From assembly GCA_027080445.1 (NCBI GenBank), contig JALWRY010000506.1:1-9875 (forward strand): DNA of 9,875 nucleotides, read 5' to 3'. The notes under the pieces were generated by a model. The model was not told the DNA's origin. It saw only the letters and a list, made by a program, of their open reading frames with translations, and searched no databases. The stretch is from Thiohalobacter sp. Lineage in GTDB: Bacteria; Pseudomonadota; Gammaproteobacteria; DSM-19610. Positions 1-7,634 of this stretch are shown in pieces. Each line of letters starts with the position of its first letter. Position 1 is the first letter of the stretch. The position numbers were made by a program, and so were the translations under genes.

Positions 1-1
1 T

Positions 2-838
2 CACATCAGCTCCGGCAACACCTGTGACGACTGCCATAACACCAACAGCTGGTCCGGCGCCGTCTTCGATCACGCCAATGTCAGCAGTAACTGCGCCAGC
101 TGCCACAACGGTTCTACGGCAACCGGCAAGAATGCCTCGCATATCCAGACCAATAACCTCTGCGAGGACTGTCACCGGACCAGCGGCTGGTCACCGGTGA
201 CTCGCGTGGACCATGCCGACGTGATGGGCAGTTGCTTCTCCTGCCATAACGGCACCATCGCCACCGGCAAATCCGCCAATCACATCAGCTCCGGCAACAC
301 CTGTGACGACTGCCATAACACCAACAGCTGGTCCGGCGCCGTCTTCGATCACGCCAATGTCAGCAGTAACTGCGCCAGCTGCCACAACGGCACCACGGCA
401 ACCGGCAAGAATGCCACGCATATCCAGACCAATAACCTCTGCGAAGACTGTCACCGAACCAGTGGCTGGTCACCGGTGGTTCGCGTCGATCATGCTGATA
501 TCATTGGCACCTGTTTCTCGTGCCATAACGGCAGCACCGCCACAGGCAAATCCGCCAACCACATCACTTCCAGCAATACCTGTGACGATTGCCATACCAC
601 CAACAGCTGGTCAGGCGCGGTGTTTGACCATAACAGTGTTTCGCCAGGCACCTGCAATAGCTGCCACAACGGGAGCACTGCGACCGGGAAGACCTCTAAC
701 CATATCCAGACCAGCGCACAGTGTGATGCCTGTCACTCGACCAATGCCTGGACACCGGCGAACTTCGATCACAATAGCGTAAGCGGATCATGCTCGACCT
801 GCCATAACGGCAGCACGGCGACCGGCAAGTCCGGCAAT
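2..838 (+). repeat. Three in-frame 279-nt direct repeats encoding four-haem units
   Basis: Units run 2-280, 281-559 and 560-838, each exactly 279 nt (93 codons). Bases 1-111 are identical to 280-390 without a mismatch. Over the whole first and second units the proteins differ at 8 of 93 positions, mostly S/T, V/I and M/I swaps. The third unit keeps the frame and all four haem motifs but is more diverged, especially after its first haem motif. The array probably continues to the left of the window. The pattern indicates recent duplication or gene conversion, and so possible copy-number variation between strains. Confidence 0.93.
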
Positions 839-1210
839 CACTTCGTGACCAACCTGCAGTGCGACACCTGTCACGATACTACCCGGTGGACACCCATCAA
901 CTTCCGGCACAGTTCAGGAAACTATCCTGGTGACCATCGTGGCAATTTATCCTGCACCGCGTGCCACCGCAGTAACTCACAAACCGTGACCTGGACGTCA
1001 CCCGCCTATCAGCCGGATTGCGCCGGTTGCCATGCGGGCAACTACAAGGCCGGGGAACACAAGAAAACGAAAAATCCACGAACCAACTACACAGTCAGCG
1101 AACTGCGTGATTGTACAGGCAGCTGTCATACCTATAGCGATACCAGCCTGACGACCATCACGAAACATCGCAGTGGAGAGCACCGTGTCAGTGACGGAAG
1201 CTTTGACTGA
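2..1210 (+). CDS. Tandem-repeat multihaem c-type cytochrome, 5' end missing
   Basis: The frame is open from base 2 to TGA at 1208-1210 (402 codons) with no start inside the window, so the N-terminus and any signal peptide lie to the left. It carries 15 CXXCH haem-binding motifs (CDDCH, CASCH, CEDCH, CFSCH and variants) plus one CX3CH (CTGSCH, 1112-1129). The first 279 codons are three 93-residue units, each with four haem motifs about 23 residues apart. CHNG-x2-ATGK-x3-H blocks alternate with CH-x4-W-x5-DH blocks. There is about one non-motif histidine (TGK..NHI, FDH, VDH) per haem, which suggests bis-histidine ligation and hence electron transfer rather than catalysis. c-type haems are attached in the periplasm, so the product should be periplasmic or cell-surface. 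It heads a gene set with an outer-membrane barrel protein. The C-terminal third is more diverged and basic. Haem attachment is very secure; partner, electron donor and location are inferred. Confidence 0.95.
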   Translation, partial: HISSGNTCDDCHNTNSWSGAVFDHANVSSNCASCHNGSTATGKNASHIQTNNLCEDCHRTSGWSPVTRVDHADVMGSCFSCHNGTIATGKSANHISSGNTCDDCHNTNSWSGAVFDHANVSSNCASCHNGTTATGKNATHIQTNNLCEDCHRTSGWSPVVRVDHADIIGTCFSCHNGSTATGKSANHITSSNTCDDCHTTNSWSGAVFDHNSVSPGTCNSCHNGSTATGKTSNHIQTSAQCDACHSTNAWTPANFDHNSVSGSCSTCHNGSTATGKSGNHFVTNLQCDTCHDTTRWTPINFRHSSGNYPGDHRGNLSCTACHRSNSQTVTWTSPAYQPDCAGCHAGNYKAGEHKKTKNPRTNYTVSELRDCTGSCHTYSDTSLTTITKHRSGEHRVSDGSFD

Positions 1211-1216
1211 GACAAA

Positions 1217-1663
1217 ATGATGGATCATATCCTGAACCGACCGGCAGGGCTTTGCCTGGCCCTGCTGGTCTTTTTTACCGGCACATCGGCAATCGCCGCC
1301 CCTGTACGCAACAAGGTACTGGAAGAAGTCACGCTTCAGCAGGATAACGGGCAACCGGTGCTGGATATCCAGCTCTCGTTCGTTTTCAGCTACCTGGGGC
1401 ATTTCCCGCTCGATGAAGGCAGGGAATTACGTATCCGGCTGAAACCGGTCCGGGTCGCACCTTCAGATCGAAAAAGTGTCTTTGCCCGGGAAAGCCTGAC
1501 ACCGGTAAATGCCGCAGACTTCGCCATCGATGAAGTCGTCTATGAAGGCGACGTAAAGGAAGGCCCCAGGCTTACCATATATTTCGACCACCCTGTCCAT
1601 TACCACGTCGTACCCGACGCCGACTACCGTGGCATAAAAATCTTTCTTGACCCTTCAGACTAA
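1217..1663 (+). CDS. Exported 148-residue protein, paralogue of the N-terminal domain of the next gene
   Basis: The protein has a classical signal peptide: a hydrophobic stretch at about residues 11-26, with likely cleavage after AIA at residues 25-27. The mature part is about 120 residues, predicted beta-rich, with no cysteine. It matches residues 31-145 of the downstream 820-residue protein at almost the same positions: YLGHFPLDEGRELRIRL (59-75) against YITHAPERRGEELVINL (57-73), and VPDADYRGIKI against YPDSDRRGLRI near residue 135. No named family was recognised with confidence; the fold may resemble AMIN-type envelope domains, but that is a guess. It starts 6 nt after the cytochrome stop and its TAA overlaps the next ATG by one base, indicating co-translation. 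ATG 1217 is chosen, though ATG 1220 is equally possible and the Shine-Dalgarno is weak. Likely a periplasmic assembly or docking partner of the barrel or cytochrome. Confidence 0.85.
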   Translation: MMDHILNRPAGLCLALLVFFTGTSAIAAPVRNKVLEEVTLQQDNGQPVLDIQLSFVFSYLGHFPLDEGRELRIRLKPVRVAPSDRKSVFARESLTPVNAADFAIDEVVYEGDVKEGPRLTIYFDHPVHYHVVPDADYRGIKIFLDPSD

Positions 1664-4125
1664 TGCACATGACTTCTTTTACAAGCAAAGGATTGCGGTT
1701 GCTGGCCCTGGCCGGCCTGCTCCTGAGATCCGTTTCAATTTTCGCGTCCGGCGGTGTCATCGATACCGTCGACATCGATGACAGCCGAAACCCGGCAACC
1801 ATACTGATTGAGTTCAATGTTCCCATGCAATACATTACGCATGCGCCTGAACGACGCGGCGAAGAACTTGTCATCAACCTGCGCACGGTAACCAGTGGCA
1901 CTTTCTCGCTACAGACCTTTGCCAATGAACATCAGACCGTTGTCGCGAAACGCAGCGCACGCGTACCGCTTATTGACGCCCGCTATGACCCGATTGATGC
2001 GGAACGCGGGACCCTGTCACTACGCTTCAAGCGCAAGGTCAGTTATAAACTTTACCCGGACAGTGACAGGCGCGGCCTGAGAATCGAGGTTGTCACCAAT
2101 GAAAATATCGTCAAAACACCCGCCACCGCCCACACTCTGAACAGGCATCGAAATTCAGGGAAAGTGATCCGTGATGTCAACTATACAGAACACTATGTCA
2201 TCAACCTGGAGTCCTCATTACGAAAGGTTTCCCGGCCGGCAGCCGGTAGTTTACCCATGGGTCGCGGCAAGGTTCTGTACACAACGAAGTTCCCGATAGA
2301 CGGCCGCGTCTGGTCCCGCTTGCGTATCGGCTTCTTTGAAACACGTGCACTGGCGAAAGCCGCGCTGAGGAAACTGAAAAAACACTACCCGGGCGCCTGG
2401 GTAGACTATGCCAGCGCCAGTGAAATTACGGCCGCACTCAAGCAAACCGGGAAAAAGCCCGTGGTACGCAAACGGCCTGTACCGAGAATTATACCCACCC
2501 TGCCAAAGGTGCCGGACGAGAAAATCGCCGCCTTGATGGAGCAGGCGCGACAGTCCATGGCAAAAAACAACATTGACCATGCGATCCAGCTGTATACCAA
2601 AATACTGCGATACCCGGATAACCCGTATCGCCAGGATGCACTGGAATATCTTGGTGTCGCCAGAGAACGAAAAGGACAAATCGCCCATGCGGTTCGTGAG
2701 TACAACCGCTACCTGGCGCTGTATCCAAAAGGTGATGGCGCCGAAAGGGTTGCCCAGCGTCTGGCAGGCATCACGACGGCAAGGCTGGCACCCAAACAGG
2801 AAAAGTCCCGCAAGCGCCGCACTGCCCGCCGCCCCGAATGGGAAGTTTATGGCGGGCTTTCACAGTTCTACCGGCGTGACGAGAGTACCACCGATGCGGC
2901 CGGCGATATCGTTACCCAGTCATCCCTGTCGACCGACCTGGACATTACTGCGCGCAGGCGCGGTGAGCGCTATGACGTACAGTCCCGCTTTACCGGTTCC
3001 TACCTGTATGATTTTCTCAGCAATGGCTCGGGTGACAGTACGACCGTCAGCAGTCTGTATACCGATATTGCTGACAAGGCCCACGGGCTTTCGGCACGGA
3101 TTGGTCGCCAGTCCCGTAACACCGGCGGTGTACTCGGCCGATTTGACGGGCTGCTGGCCGGCTATCAACTGACTAACCGTATCCTCGTCAATGCCGTGGC
3201 CGGCTTCCCGGTACAATCCACACGGGACCAGGTAAAGACCGGACGCTATCTTTATGGCATCAGCTCTGACCTTGGCACCTTCGCCAATGCCTGGGACTTC
3301 AATATCTTTTATATCGAACAGCAGAACGACGGCATCCTGGATCGCCGGGCCGTCGGTGGTGAAGCCCGTTACTTCGACCCGAAACGTTCCATGCTGAGTT
3401 TCGTCGACTATGATATTTCCTATGACTCGCTGAATACGCTGATTTTCCTCGGCACATGGACTATGGCGGACCGGACGATCATCAATGCCTCGTTTGACTA
3501 TCGCAACAGCCCCATACTGACGACATCAAACGCGCTGCAGGGTCAGACGACACACAGCCTGGATACGCTGCAGAATACTTTCAGCGACAGCCAGATCCGC
3601 GATCTGGCAGAAGACCGCACCGCCCAGTCCACAAGCCTCACGCTGGGCGCTACACACCCGCTGAACGAGAAATTTCAGATCAGCGGCGACCTCACCACGA
3701 CAAAACTCTCTGATACCAAGGCATCAGGTGGCGTGGCGAAAGTACCGGGGACTGACTATGAATTCTTCTACAATCTCCAGTTCATCGGCAGCAACCTGCT
3801 CATGCCGGGTGATGTCAGCGTAGCCGGGTTACGCTATTCAGACGCAACCAGCAGTCACACCGCTACGCTGTCGCTGAACAGCCGTTTCCCGTTCCGCAAT
3901 GTCTGGCGCGTGAATCCGCGTATGCGCATCGATTACCGGGACAACCTCAGCAACAACTCCACGCAATGGACCGCCGCGCCCTCGATGCGTATCGACTACC
4001 GCTGGCGAAAACGCTACCGCTTTGAAACCGAGTTTGGCGGCGAATGGTCGACACAGAAATTGCCCAATGATACCCAGGACTCTTCCTCGTTCTTCTTTAA
4101 CCTCGGCTACCGCGCTGATTTCTAG
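1663..4125 (+). CDS. SPOR-like/TPR/outer-membrane beta-barrel protein next to the multihaem cytochrome
   Basis: This 820-residue protein has a signal peptide (about 9-28), then an N-terminal domain (31-145) shared with the preceding gene. A SPOR-like segment follows at about 176-250: HYVINLES near the start, then RLRIGFFETRALAKAAL and WVDYA. TPR-like amphipathic helices run from about 283 to 370, then a basic linker (376-390). From about 392 the sequence alternates polar and hydrophobic residues in many short strands and ends in NLGYRADF; a terminal phenylalanine is the usual mark of Bam-assembled outer-membrane barrels. The protein contains no cysteine, so it binds no c-type haem itself. The TAATG overlap with the upstream gene favours the ATG at 1663, but ATG 1669 is possible. 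By context it may anchor, export or sheathe the cytochrome, comparable in role (not shown by homology) to MtrB/PioB-type porins. SPOR domains typically bind peptidoglycan, so it could bridge wall and outer membrane. Confidence 0.85.
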   Translation: MHMTSFTSKGLRLLALAGLLLRSVSIFASGGVIDTVDIDDSRNPATILIEFNVPMQYITHAPERRGEELVINLRTVTSGTFSLQTFANEHQTVVAKRSARVPLIDARYDPIDAERGTLSLRFKRKVSYKLYPDSDRRGLRIEVVTNENIVKTPATAHTLNRHRNSGKVIRDVNYTEHYVINLESSLRKVSRPAAGSLPMGRGKVLYTTKFPIDGRVWSRLRIGFFETRALAKAALRKLKKHYPGAWVDYASASEITAALKQTGKKPVVRKRPVPRIIPTLPKVPDEKIAALMEQARQSMAKNNIDHAIQLYTKILRYPDNPYRQDALEYLGVARERKGQIAHAVREYNRYLALYPKGDGAERVAQRLAGITTARLAPKQEKSRKRRTARRPEWEVYGGLSQFYRRDESTTDAAGDIVTQSSLSTDLDITARRRGERYDVQSRFTGSYLYDFLSNGSGDSTTVSSLYTDIADKAHGLSARIGRQSRNTGGVLGRFDGLLAGYQLTNRILVNAVAGFPVQSTRDQVKTGRYLYGISSDLGTFANAWDFNIFYIEQQNDGILDRRAVGGEARYFDPKRSMLSFVDYDISYDSLNTLIFLGTWTMADRTIINASFDYRNSPILTTSNALQGQTTHSLDTLQNTFSDSQIRDLAEDRTAQSTSLTLGATHPLNEKFQISGDLTTTKLSDTKASGGVAKVPGTDYEFFYNLQFIGSNLLMPGDVSVAGLRYSDATSSHTATLSLNSRFPFRNVWRVNPRMRIDYRDNLSNNSTQWTAAPSMRIDYRWRKRYRFETEFGGEWSTQKLPNDTQDSSSFFFNLGYRADF

Positions 4126-4142
4126 CGGGCAACACGCTGCGC

Positions 4143-5126
4143 TCAGTCGTCGTCCTCGTCACGATCTTCATTACGCGCTTCGTCATCGAACAGGGCCGCC
4201 ACGGCATCTGCAATAATCTCATGTCCCTGGCTGGTCGGGTGGATACCGTCCCAGAACAGGTAACGTTTGGGGTGTTTACAGATCGCACCAACGACCACGC
4301 CGGGAGTAATACAGGTTTGCGTAACATTCTGCAGATCAAATTTATCAGGCTGCATCACGACCCGGTTAAACAGTGCAAACAGGTCGAAGCGGATCAGGTT
4401 CAGCGCGGGGAAGAGCGCATTCAGATTATCGAGCGCCATACCAAGACCCATGTTGTACTGGCCTGACAGGAACAGGGCGCCACCCTGCGCCGCCGGACCC
4501 TGCAGACGGACGGCCGGCACGAGCGAAAGATCCGGGCCGTTAAACACGAGGATATTTTGCGCACCTGACGCAGCAAGCGTCACAATATTATCGGCCACCG
4601 CCTTCACGGTATCGGACAGTATCCCGACACTCGTCGCTCCGCCGGGATCACTACCCAGCGCAACCAGCGCATCGCGCAGGTCATTACCGCCGATGAAAAG
4701 TACATATAAGGCATCAGGGTCTGCGACACCACCCTGGTTACCCAGGTAGAGCGAGACCTGTGCGGTCAGGTCAACCGAACCGCCGGCACGCGCCCTTGCG
4801 CCGCCAACGGCATAATTGGAGAAGGCCACCGGGTCACGAAACGCCGCCCCGGCGCGAAGATCCATTTCATGAGCGAATCGTTCCGCCCAGGTACGGCCAT
4901 TGCTGAAGTGTTGCCCACCAATGGCATAGGGCGCATCGGGAATCAGCATAAACGGCGGCCTGCTGGTCTGGCCGGTCAGCACAAAGGCATTGCCCGGGTC
5001 GGAAAGGCTATCGCCAAAAACAACAATATCGCTGTAATTCTGATCGGCCAGTGCGGGGGCGCCCAGCACCAGCCCCAGCAGGAAAAACATACGGGTAAGG
5101 GTCTGTCGAAATATTTGTGTTGGCAT
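4143..5126 (-). CDS. Secreted SGNH/GDSL-family esterase or lipase
   Basis: A 327-residue hydrolase with a signal peptide (hydrophobic core about 12-24, cleavage likely after ALA near 27). The GDSL blocks are in order: FGDSLSDPGN with nucleophile Ser40, NYAVGGARA with oxyanion glycine near 108, FIGGNDL with Asn148, and DGIHPTSQGH with Asp293 and His296 of the triad. It should hydrolyse ester bonds of lipids or other acyl esters in the periplasm or outside the cell; the substrate cannot be read from sequence. Cys272 and Cys283 could form a disulfide. The C-terminus ends in an unusually acidic tail (residues 315-327, mostly D and E). The start at 5126 is set by an AGGAGGAG ribosome-binding site and the signal peptide. 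It lies downstream of metE on the same strand, but a 119-nt gap with its own promoter-like sequence suggests separate transcription. It converges on the barrel gene with 17 nt between stops. Confidence 0.93.
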   Translation of the reverse strand: MPTQIFRQTLTRMFFLLGLVLGAPALADQNYSDIVVFGDSLSDPGNAFVLTGQTSRPPFMLIPDAPYAIGGQHFSNGRTWAERFAHEMDLRAGAAFRDPVAFSNYAVGGARARAGGSVDLTAQVSLYLGNQGGVADPDALYVLFIGGNDLRDALVALGSDPGGATSVGILSDTVKAVADNIVTLAASGAQNILVFNGPDLSLVPAVRLQGPAAQGGALFLSGQYNMGLGMALDNLNALFPALNLIRFDLFALFNRVVMQPDKFDLQNVTQTCITPGVVVGAICKHPKRYLFWDGIHPTSQGHEIIADAVAALFDDEARNEDRDEDDD

Positions 5127-5130
5127 TTTA

Positions 5131-5140
5131 TTCTCCTCCT
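5131..5140 (-). promoter_or_regulatory. Strong Shine-Dalgarno of the GDSL esterase
   Basis: Read on the minus strand this is AGGAGGAGAA, ending 4 nt before the ATG at 5126. It contains the full AGGAGG core at good spacing and is the strongest ribosome-binding site in the window. It settles the start codon and suggests high expression. Confidence 0.85.
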
Positions 5141-5188
5141 GTACAGACGTCTGGCGTTGCCGCCTTCACCGGTTTCCCGGACAGAAGT

Positions 5189-5219
5189 CTTATATGCAGC
5201 AGGCTGCGGATACTGTCAA
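5189..5219 (-). promoter_or_regulatory. Probable sigma-70 promoter of the GDSL esterase
   Basis: On the minus strand there is a perfect TTGACA (-35, plus-strand bases 5214-5219) and TATAAG (-10, 5189-5194; 5 of 6 matches) separated by 19 nt, longer than the ideal 17. An overlapping CATATA would give 17 nt but matches less well. The predicted 5' untranslated region is about 55 nt. The rest of the 119-nt gap (5127-5245) shows no convincing terminator for metE: no GC-rich hairpin followed by a T run was found. Confidence 0.5.
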
Positions 5220-5245
5220 GCAAGTCCCGTTTATACGGCAACCTG

Positions 5246-7546
5246 TCAACCTGATTTTCGCTTCAATTCCACACGTTTGCGTAACAAAGTTGCCGCAGCC
5301 AGCATGTTTTCCAGTGCTGCCTCCACCTCCGGCCAGGCACGTGTTTTCAGCCCGCAATCCGGATTGATCCATAAACGTTCCGGCGGGATACGCTGCGCGG
5401 CCTTCTCCATCAGCAACACAATATCATCCACATCGGGCACATTCGGCGAATGGATATCATAGACGCCGGGACCGATTTCGTTGGGATAGGCGAAGTCTTC
5501 GAAAACATCGAGCAGTTCCATGTCGGAGCGCGAGGTTTCAATGGTGATCACATCCGCATCCATCGCGGCTATCGCTTCGATGATGTCATTGAATGCCGAG
5601 TAACACATGTGCGTGTGGATCTGCGTCTTGTCGGCAACACCGCTGGCGCACAGGCGAAAGGCATTCACCGCCCAGCCAAGATAGCCGTCCCACTCGCTTT
5701 TACGCAACGGCAAACCTTCACGCAACGCCGCCTCATCGATCTGGATAATAGGAATACCGGCCTTCTCAAGATCCAGCACTTCATCACGCAACGCCAGCGC
5801 GATCTGGGCACAGGTTTCGGCACGTGGTTGATCATCACGTACGAAGGACCAGTTAAGCATCGTCACAGGGCCTGTCAGCATGCCCTTCATCGGCCGGTCA
5901 GTGCAGGATTGGGCAAAACGTATCCAGTCAACCGTCATCGGCGCGGGACGCTCGATATCACCATAGATAATGGGCGGCTTGACGCAACGCGAGCCATAGG
6001 ACTGCACCCAGCCATTGTCAGTAAACGCAAAACCATCGAGCTGTTCACCGAAGTATTCCACCATGTCATTACGTTCCGGCTCGCCGTGTACCAGGACATC
6101 GAGACCCAGTGCTTCCTGACGGCGAACTGTATCGGCAATTTCAGCTTTCATACGGGCCTGGTACCCGGCTGCATCGATCCTGCCCCGGCGGTAATCACGG
6201 CGGGTCGCACGAATATCCGCCGTCTGCGGAAAAGAACCGATGGTTGTGGTCGGGAACAGCGGCAAATTAAGCCGGCTGCGCTGCAGGGGGGCGCGTTCCT
6301 GATAGGGCCGGTTTCGGCTGGTCTGTGTATCGTCAACGGCCTTCAGCCGCTTCCTGACCGCTTCCCGGTGTATGTCTGTCGAACCACGACGCGCTGCAAT
6401 AGCCGCACGGGATTGCGTTAACTCGCCAGCGACTGCATCCCGGCCCTTGTCGAGCGCACGTCCCAGCACCGTAATTTCGTCCAGTTTCTGCTTGGCAAAA
6501 GCCAGCCAGTTTTTGATATTGGCAGGGAGTCCTGTTTCGGTCTCAAGGTCAACCGGTACGTGCAACAGGGAACAGGACGGCGCCAGCCACAGGCGCTCGC
6601 CCAGTCGTTCATGCACGGGTCCCAGGGTTTGCAGGACGCGATCCAGATCCGTCCGCCAGATATTGCGTCCGTCGACACAGCCCACCGACAATATTTTATA
6701 CGGCGGCAATTGATCCAGTACGCCGGCAAGCTGTTCCGGTGCGCGTACCGTGTCGATATGCAGTCCCTCCACCGGCAAACGACACGCCAGCCCCAGGTTA
6801 TCCCCCAGCCCACCAAAATACGTCGCCAACAGACGCTTAACACCATTACCCGACCAACGGCTGTAAACCGACTCAAACGCCACCTTCCAGTCCTGCGGCA
6901 GCTCGAGGACAAGGATCGGCTCATCGATCTGCACCCACTCGACACCCTGTTCCTTGAGTGTTTGCAGAATTTCACCGTAAACCGGTAACAACTTGTCGAG
7001 CAGCTCCAGCTTGTCGAAGACACCCCCCTTACATTTTCCCAGCCACAGGTAACTCAACGGGCCGGTGATGACCGGTTTCACCCGGTACCCCAGCGCCATG
7101 GCCTCGGCGACCTGGTCAAATAACTGCGAGGAAGACAGGGAAAATGCCTGCTCCGACTGAAACTCCGGGACCAGGTAGTGATAGTTGGTATCGAACCACT
7201 TGGTCATTTCGCAGGCAGCTACCGCTTCTCCCGAGGGCGCACGTCCACGCGCCATACGAAAACGCGTATCCAGGTCAACATTGCCGCCCGGGTGATGAAA
7301 ACGTGGTGGCACAACACCCAACAGGCAGGACATATCCAGAACCTGGTCATACCAGCTGAAATCTCCGACAGGGATCAGATCCAGCCCGGCATCCGCCTGT
7401 GCCGCCCAGTGGCGGGCGCGTAGCGTCCTGCCAACCTGCTCCAGCGCTTCACGGTCCGTATCGCCCTTCCAGTAGGCTTCAAGCGCCCGCTTTAATTCAC
7501 GCTGCGCGCCAATGCGTGGAAATCCAGGATTATGTGTCACTGTCAT
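5246..7546 (-). CDS. metE: Cobalamin-independent methionine synthase (5-methyltetrahydropteroyltriglutamate-homocysteine methyltransferase)
   Basis: A 766-residue cytoplasmic enzyme that transfers the methyl group of 5-methyltetrahydropteroyl-polyglutamate to homocysteine, the last step of methionine synthesis, without vitamin B12. Length is close to E. coli MetE (753). It opens with NPGFPRIGAQRELK, typical of the family's N-terminal barrel. The C-terminal catalytic barrel starts near residue 425 (LPLFPTTTIGSFPQT). The zinc ligands are all present: His646 and Cys648 in IHTHMCYS, Glu670 in ITIETSRSDME and Cys731 in NPDCGLKTR, each offset by 5 from the E. coli numbering. It is divergent from metR, and the shared 102-nt gap carries a MetR-type operator, so it is very likely activated by MetR with homocysteine as co-inducer, as in enteric bacteria. 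The start codon has only a poor Shine-Dalgarno (AAGG about 9 nt upstream). The gene looks intact. Confidence 0.99.
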   Translation of the reverse strand: MTVTHNPGFPRIGAQRELKRALEAYWKGDTDREALEQVGRTLRARHWAAQADAGLDLIPVGDFSWYDQVLDMSCLLGVVPPRFHHPGGNVDLDTRFRMARGRAPSGEAVAACEMTKWFDTNYHYLVPEFQSEQAFSLSSSQLFDQVAEAMALGYRVKPVITGPLSYLWLGKCKGGVFDKLELLDKLLPVYGEILQTLKEQGVEWVQIDEPILVLELPQDWKVAFESVYSRWSGNGVKRLLATYFGGLGDNLGLACRLPVEGLHIDTVRAPEQLAGVLDQLPPYKILSVGCVDGRNIWRTDLDRVLQTLGPVHERLGERLWLAPSCSLLHVPVDLETETGLPANIKNWLAFAKQKLDEITVLGRALDKGRDAVAGELTQSRAAIAARRGSTDIHREAVRKRLKAVDDTQTSRNRPYQERAPLQRSRLNLPLFPTTTIGSFPQTADIRATRRDYRRGRIDAAGYQARMKAEIADTVRRQEALGLDVLVHGEPERNDMVEYFGEQLDGFAFTDNGWVQSYGSRCVKPPIIYGDIERPAPMTVDWIRFAQSCTDRPMKGMLTGPVTMLNWSFVRDDQPRAETCAQIALALRDEVLDLEKAGIPIIQIDEAALREGLPLRKSEWDGYLGWAVNAFRLCASGVADKTQIHTHMCYSAFNDIIEAIAAMDADVITIETSRSDMELLDVFEDFAYPNEIGPGVYDIHSPNVPDVDDIVLLMEKAAQRIPPERLWINPDCGLKTRAWPEVEAALENMLAAATLLRKRVELKRKSG

Positions 7547-7581
7547 GCCGCTGCCTTTTGTATCGTTTTCAGTTGCACCGC

Positions 7582-7610
7582 AGTATGGTTAAGACCTAAA
7601 ATCGTTTCAA
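7582..7610 (-). promoter_or_regulatory. Probable metE promoter
   Basis: On the minus strand, TTGAAA (-35, plus bases 7605-7610; 5 of 6) and CATACT (-10, 7582-7587; 4 of 6) are separated by exactly 17 nt. The predicted start is near 7575, giving a leader of about 29 nt. The weak -10 fits a promoter that needs an activator. The -35 overlaps a degenerate MetR-like site (TGAA-N5-TTTA, plus bases 7597-7609). Confidence 0.55.
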
Positions 7611-7634
7611 TTTCATATTTCTACTAATTATTAT
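7605..7634 (+). promoter_or_regulatory. Possible metR promoter
   Basis: TTTCAA (7605-7610, weak -35) and TATTAT (7629-7634, 5 of 6 for a -10) are spaced 18 nt apart. The start would fall near 7641, inside the MetR palindrome and about 8 nt before the metR ATG, leaving almost no leader. An alternative is TTGCAC/TAAAAT (7573-7602, 18-nt spacer), with a longer leader. The sequence alone does not decide between them. Confidence 0.3.

Noticed and set aside
303..782. 159-codon frame on the plus strand inside the cytochrome gene
   Set aside because: It is a shifted reading of the haem repeats (its proline/alanine/threonine-rich product repeats with the same period). The other frame encodes regular CXXCH motifs.
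1..838. Regular direct repeats as a CRISPR array or minisatellite
   Set aside because: The 279-nt period, in-frame continuity and conserved haem motifs show coding repeats; there are no short identical repeats with unique spacers.
4105..4145. Possible shared terminator between the barrel gene and the esterase
   Set aside because: Only a 4-bp AGCG/CGCT stem is present, with no T run on either strand.
5450..6421. 323-codon open frame on the plus strand, antisense to metE
   Set aside because: It lies wholly within metE, which is certain from its length and zinc ligands. The frame shows no recognisable domain or start context; long antisense frames are common in GC-rich genes.
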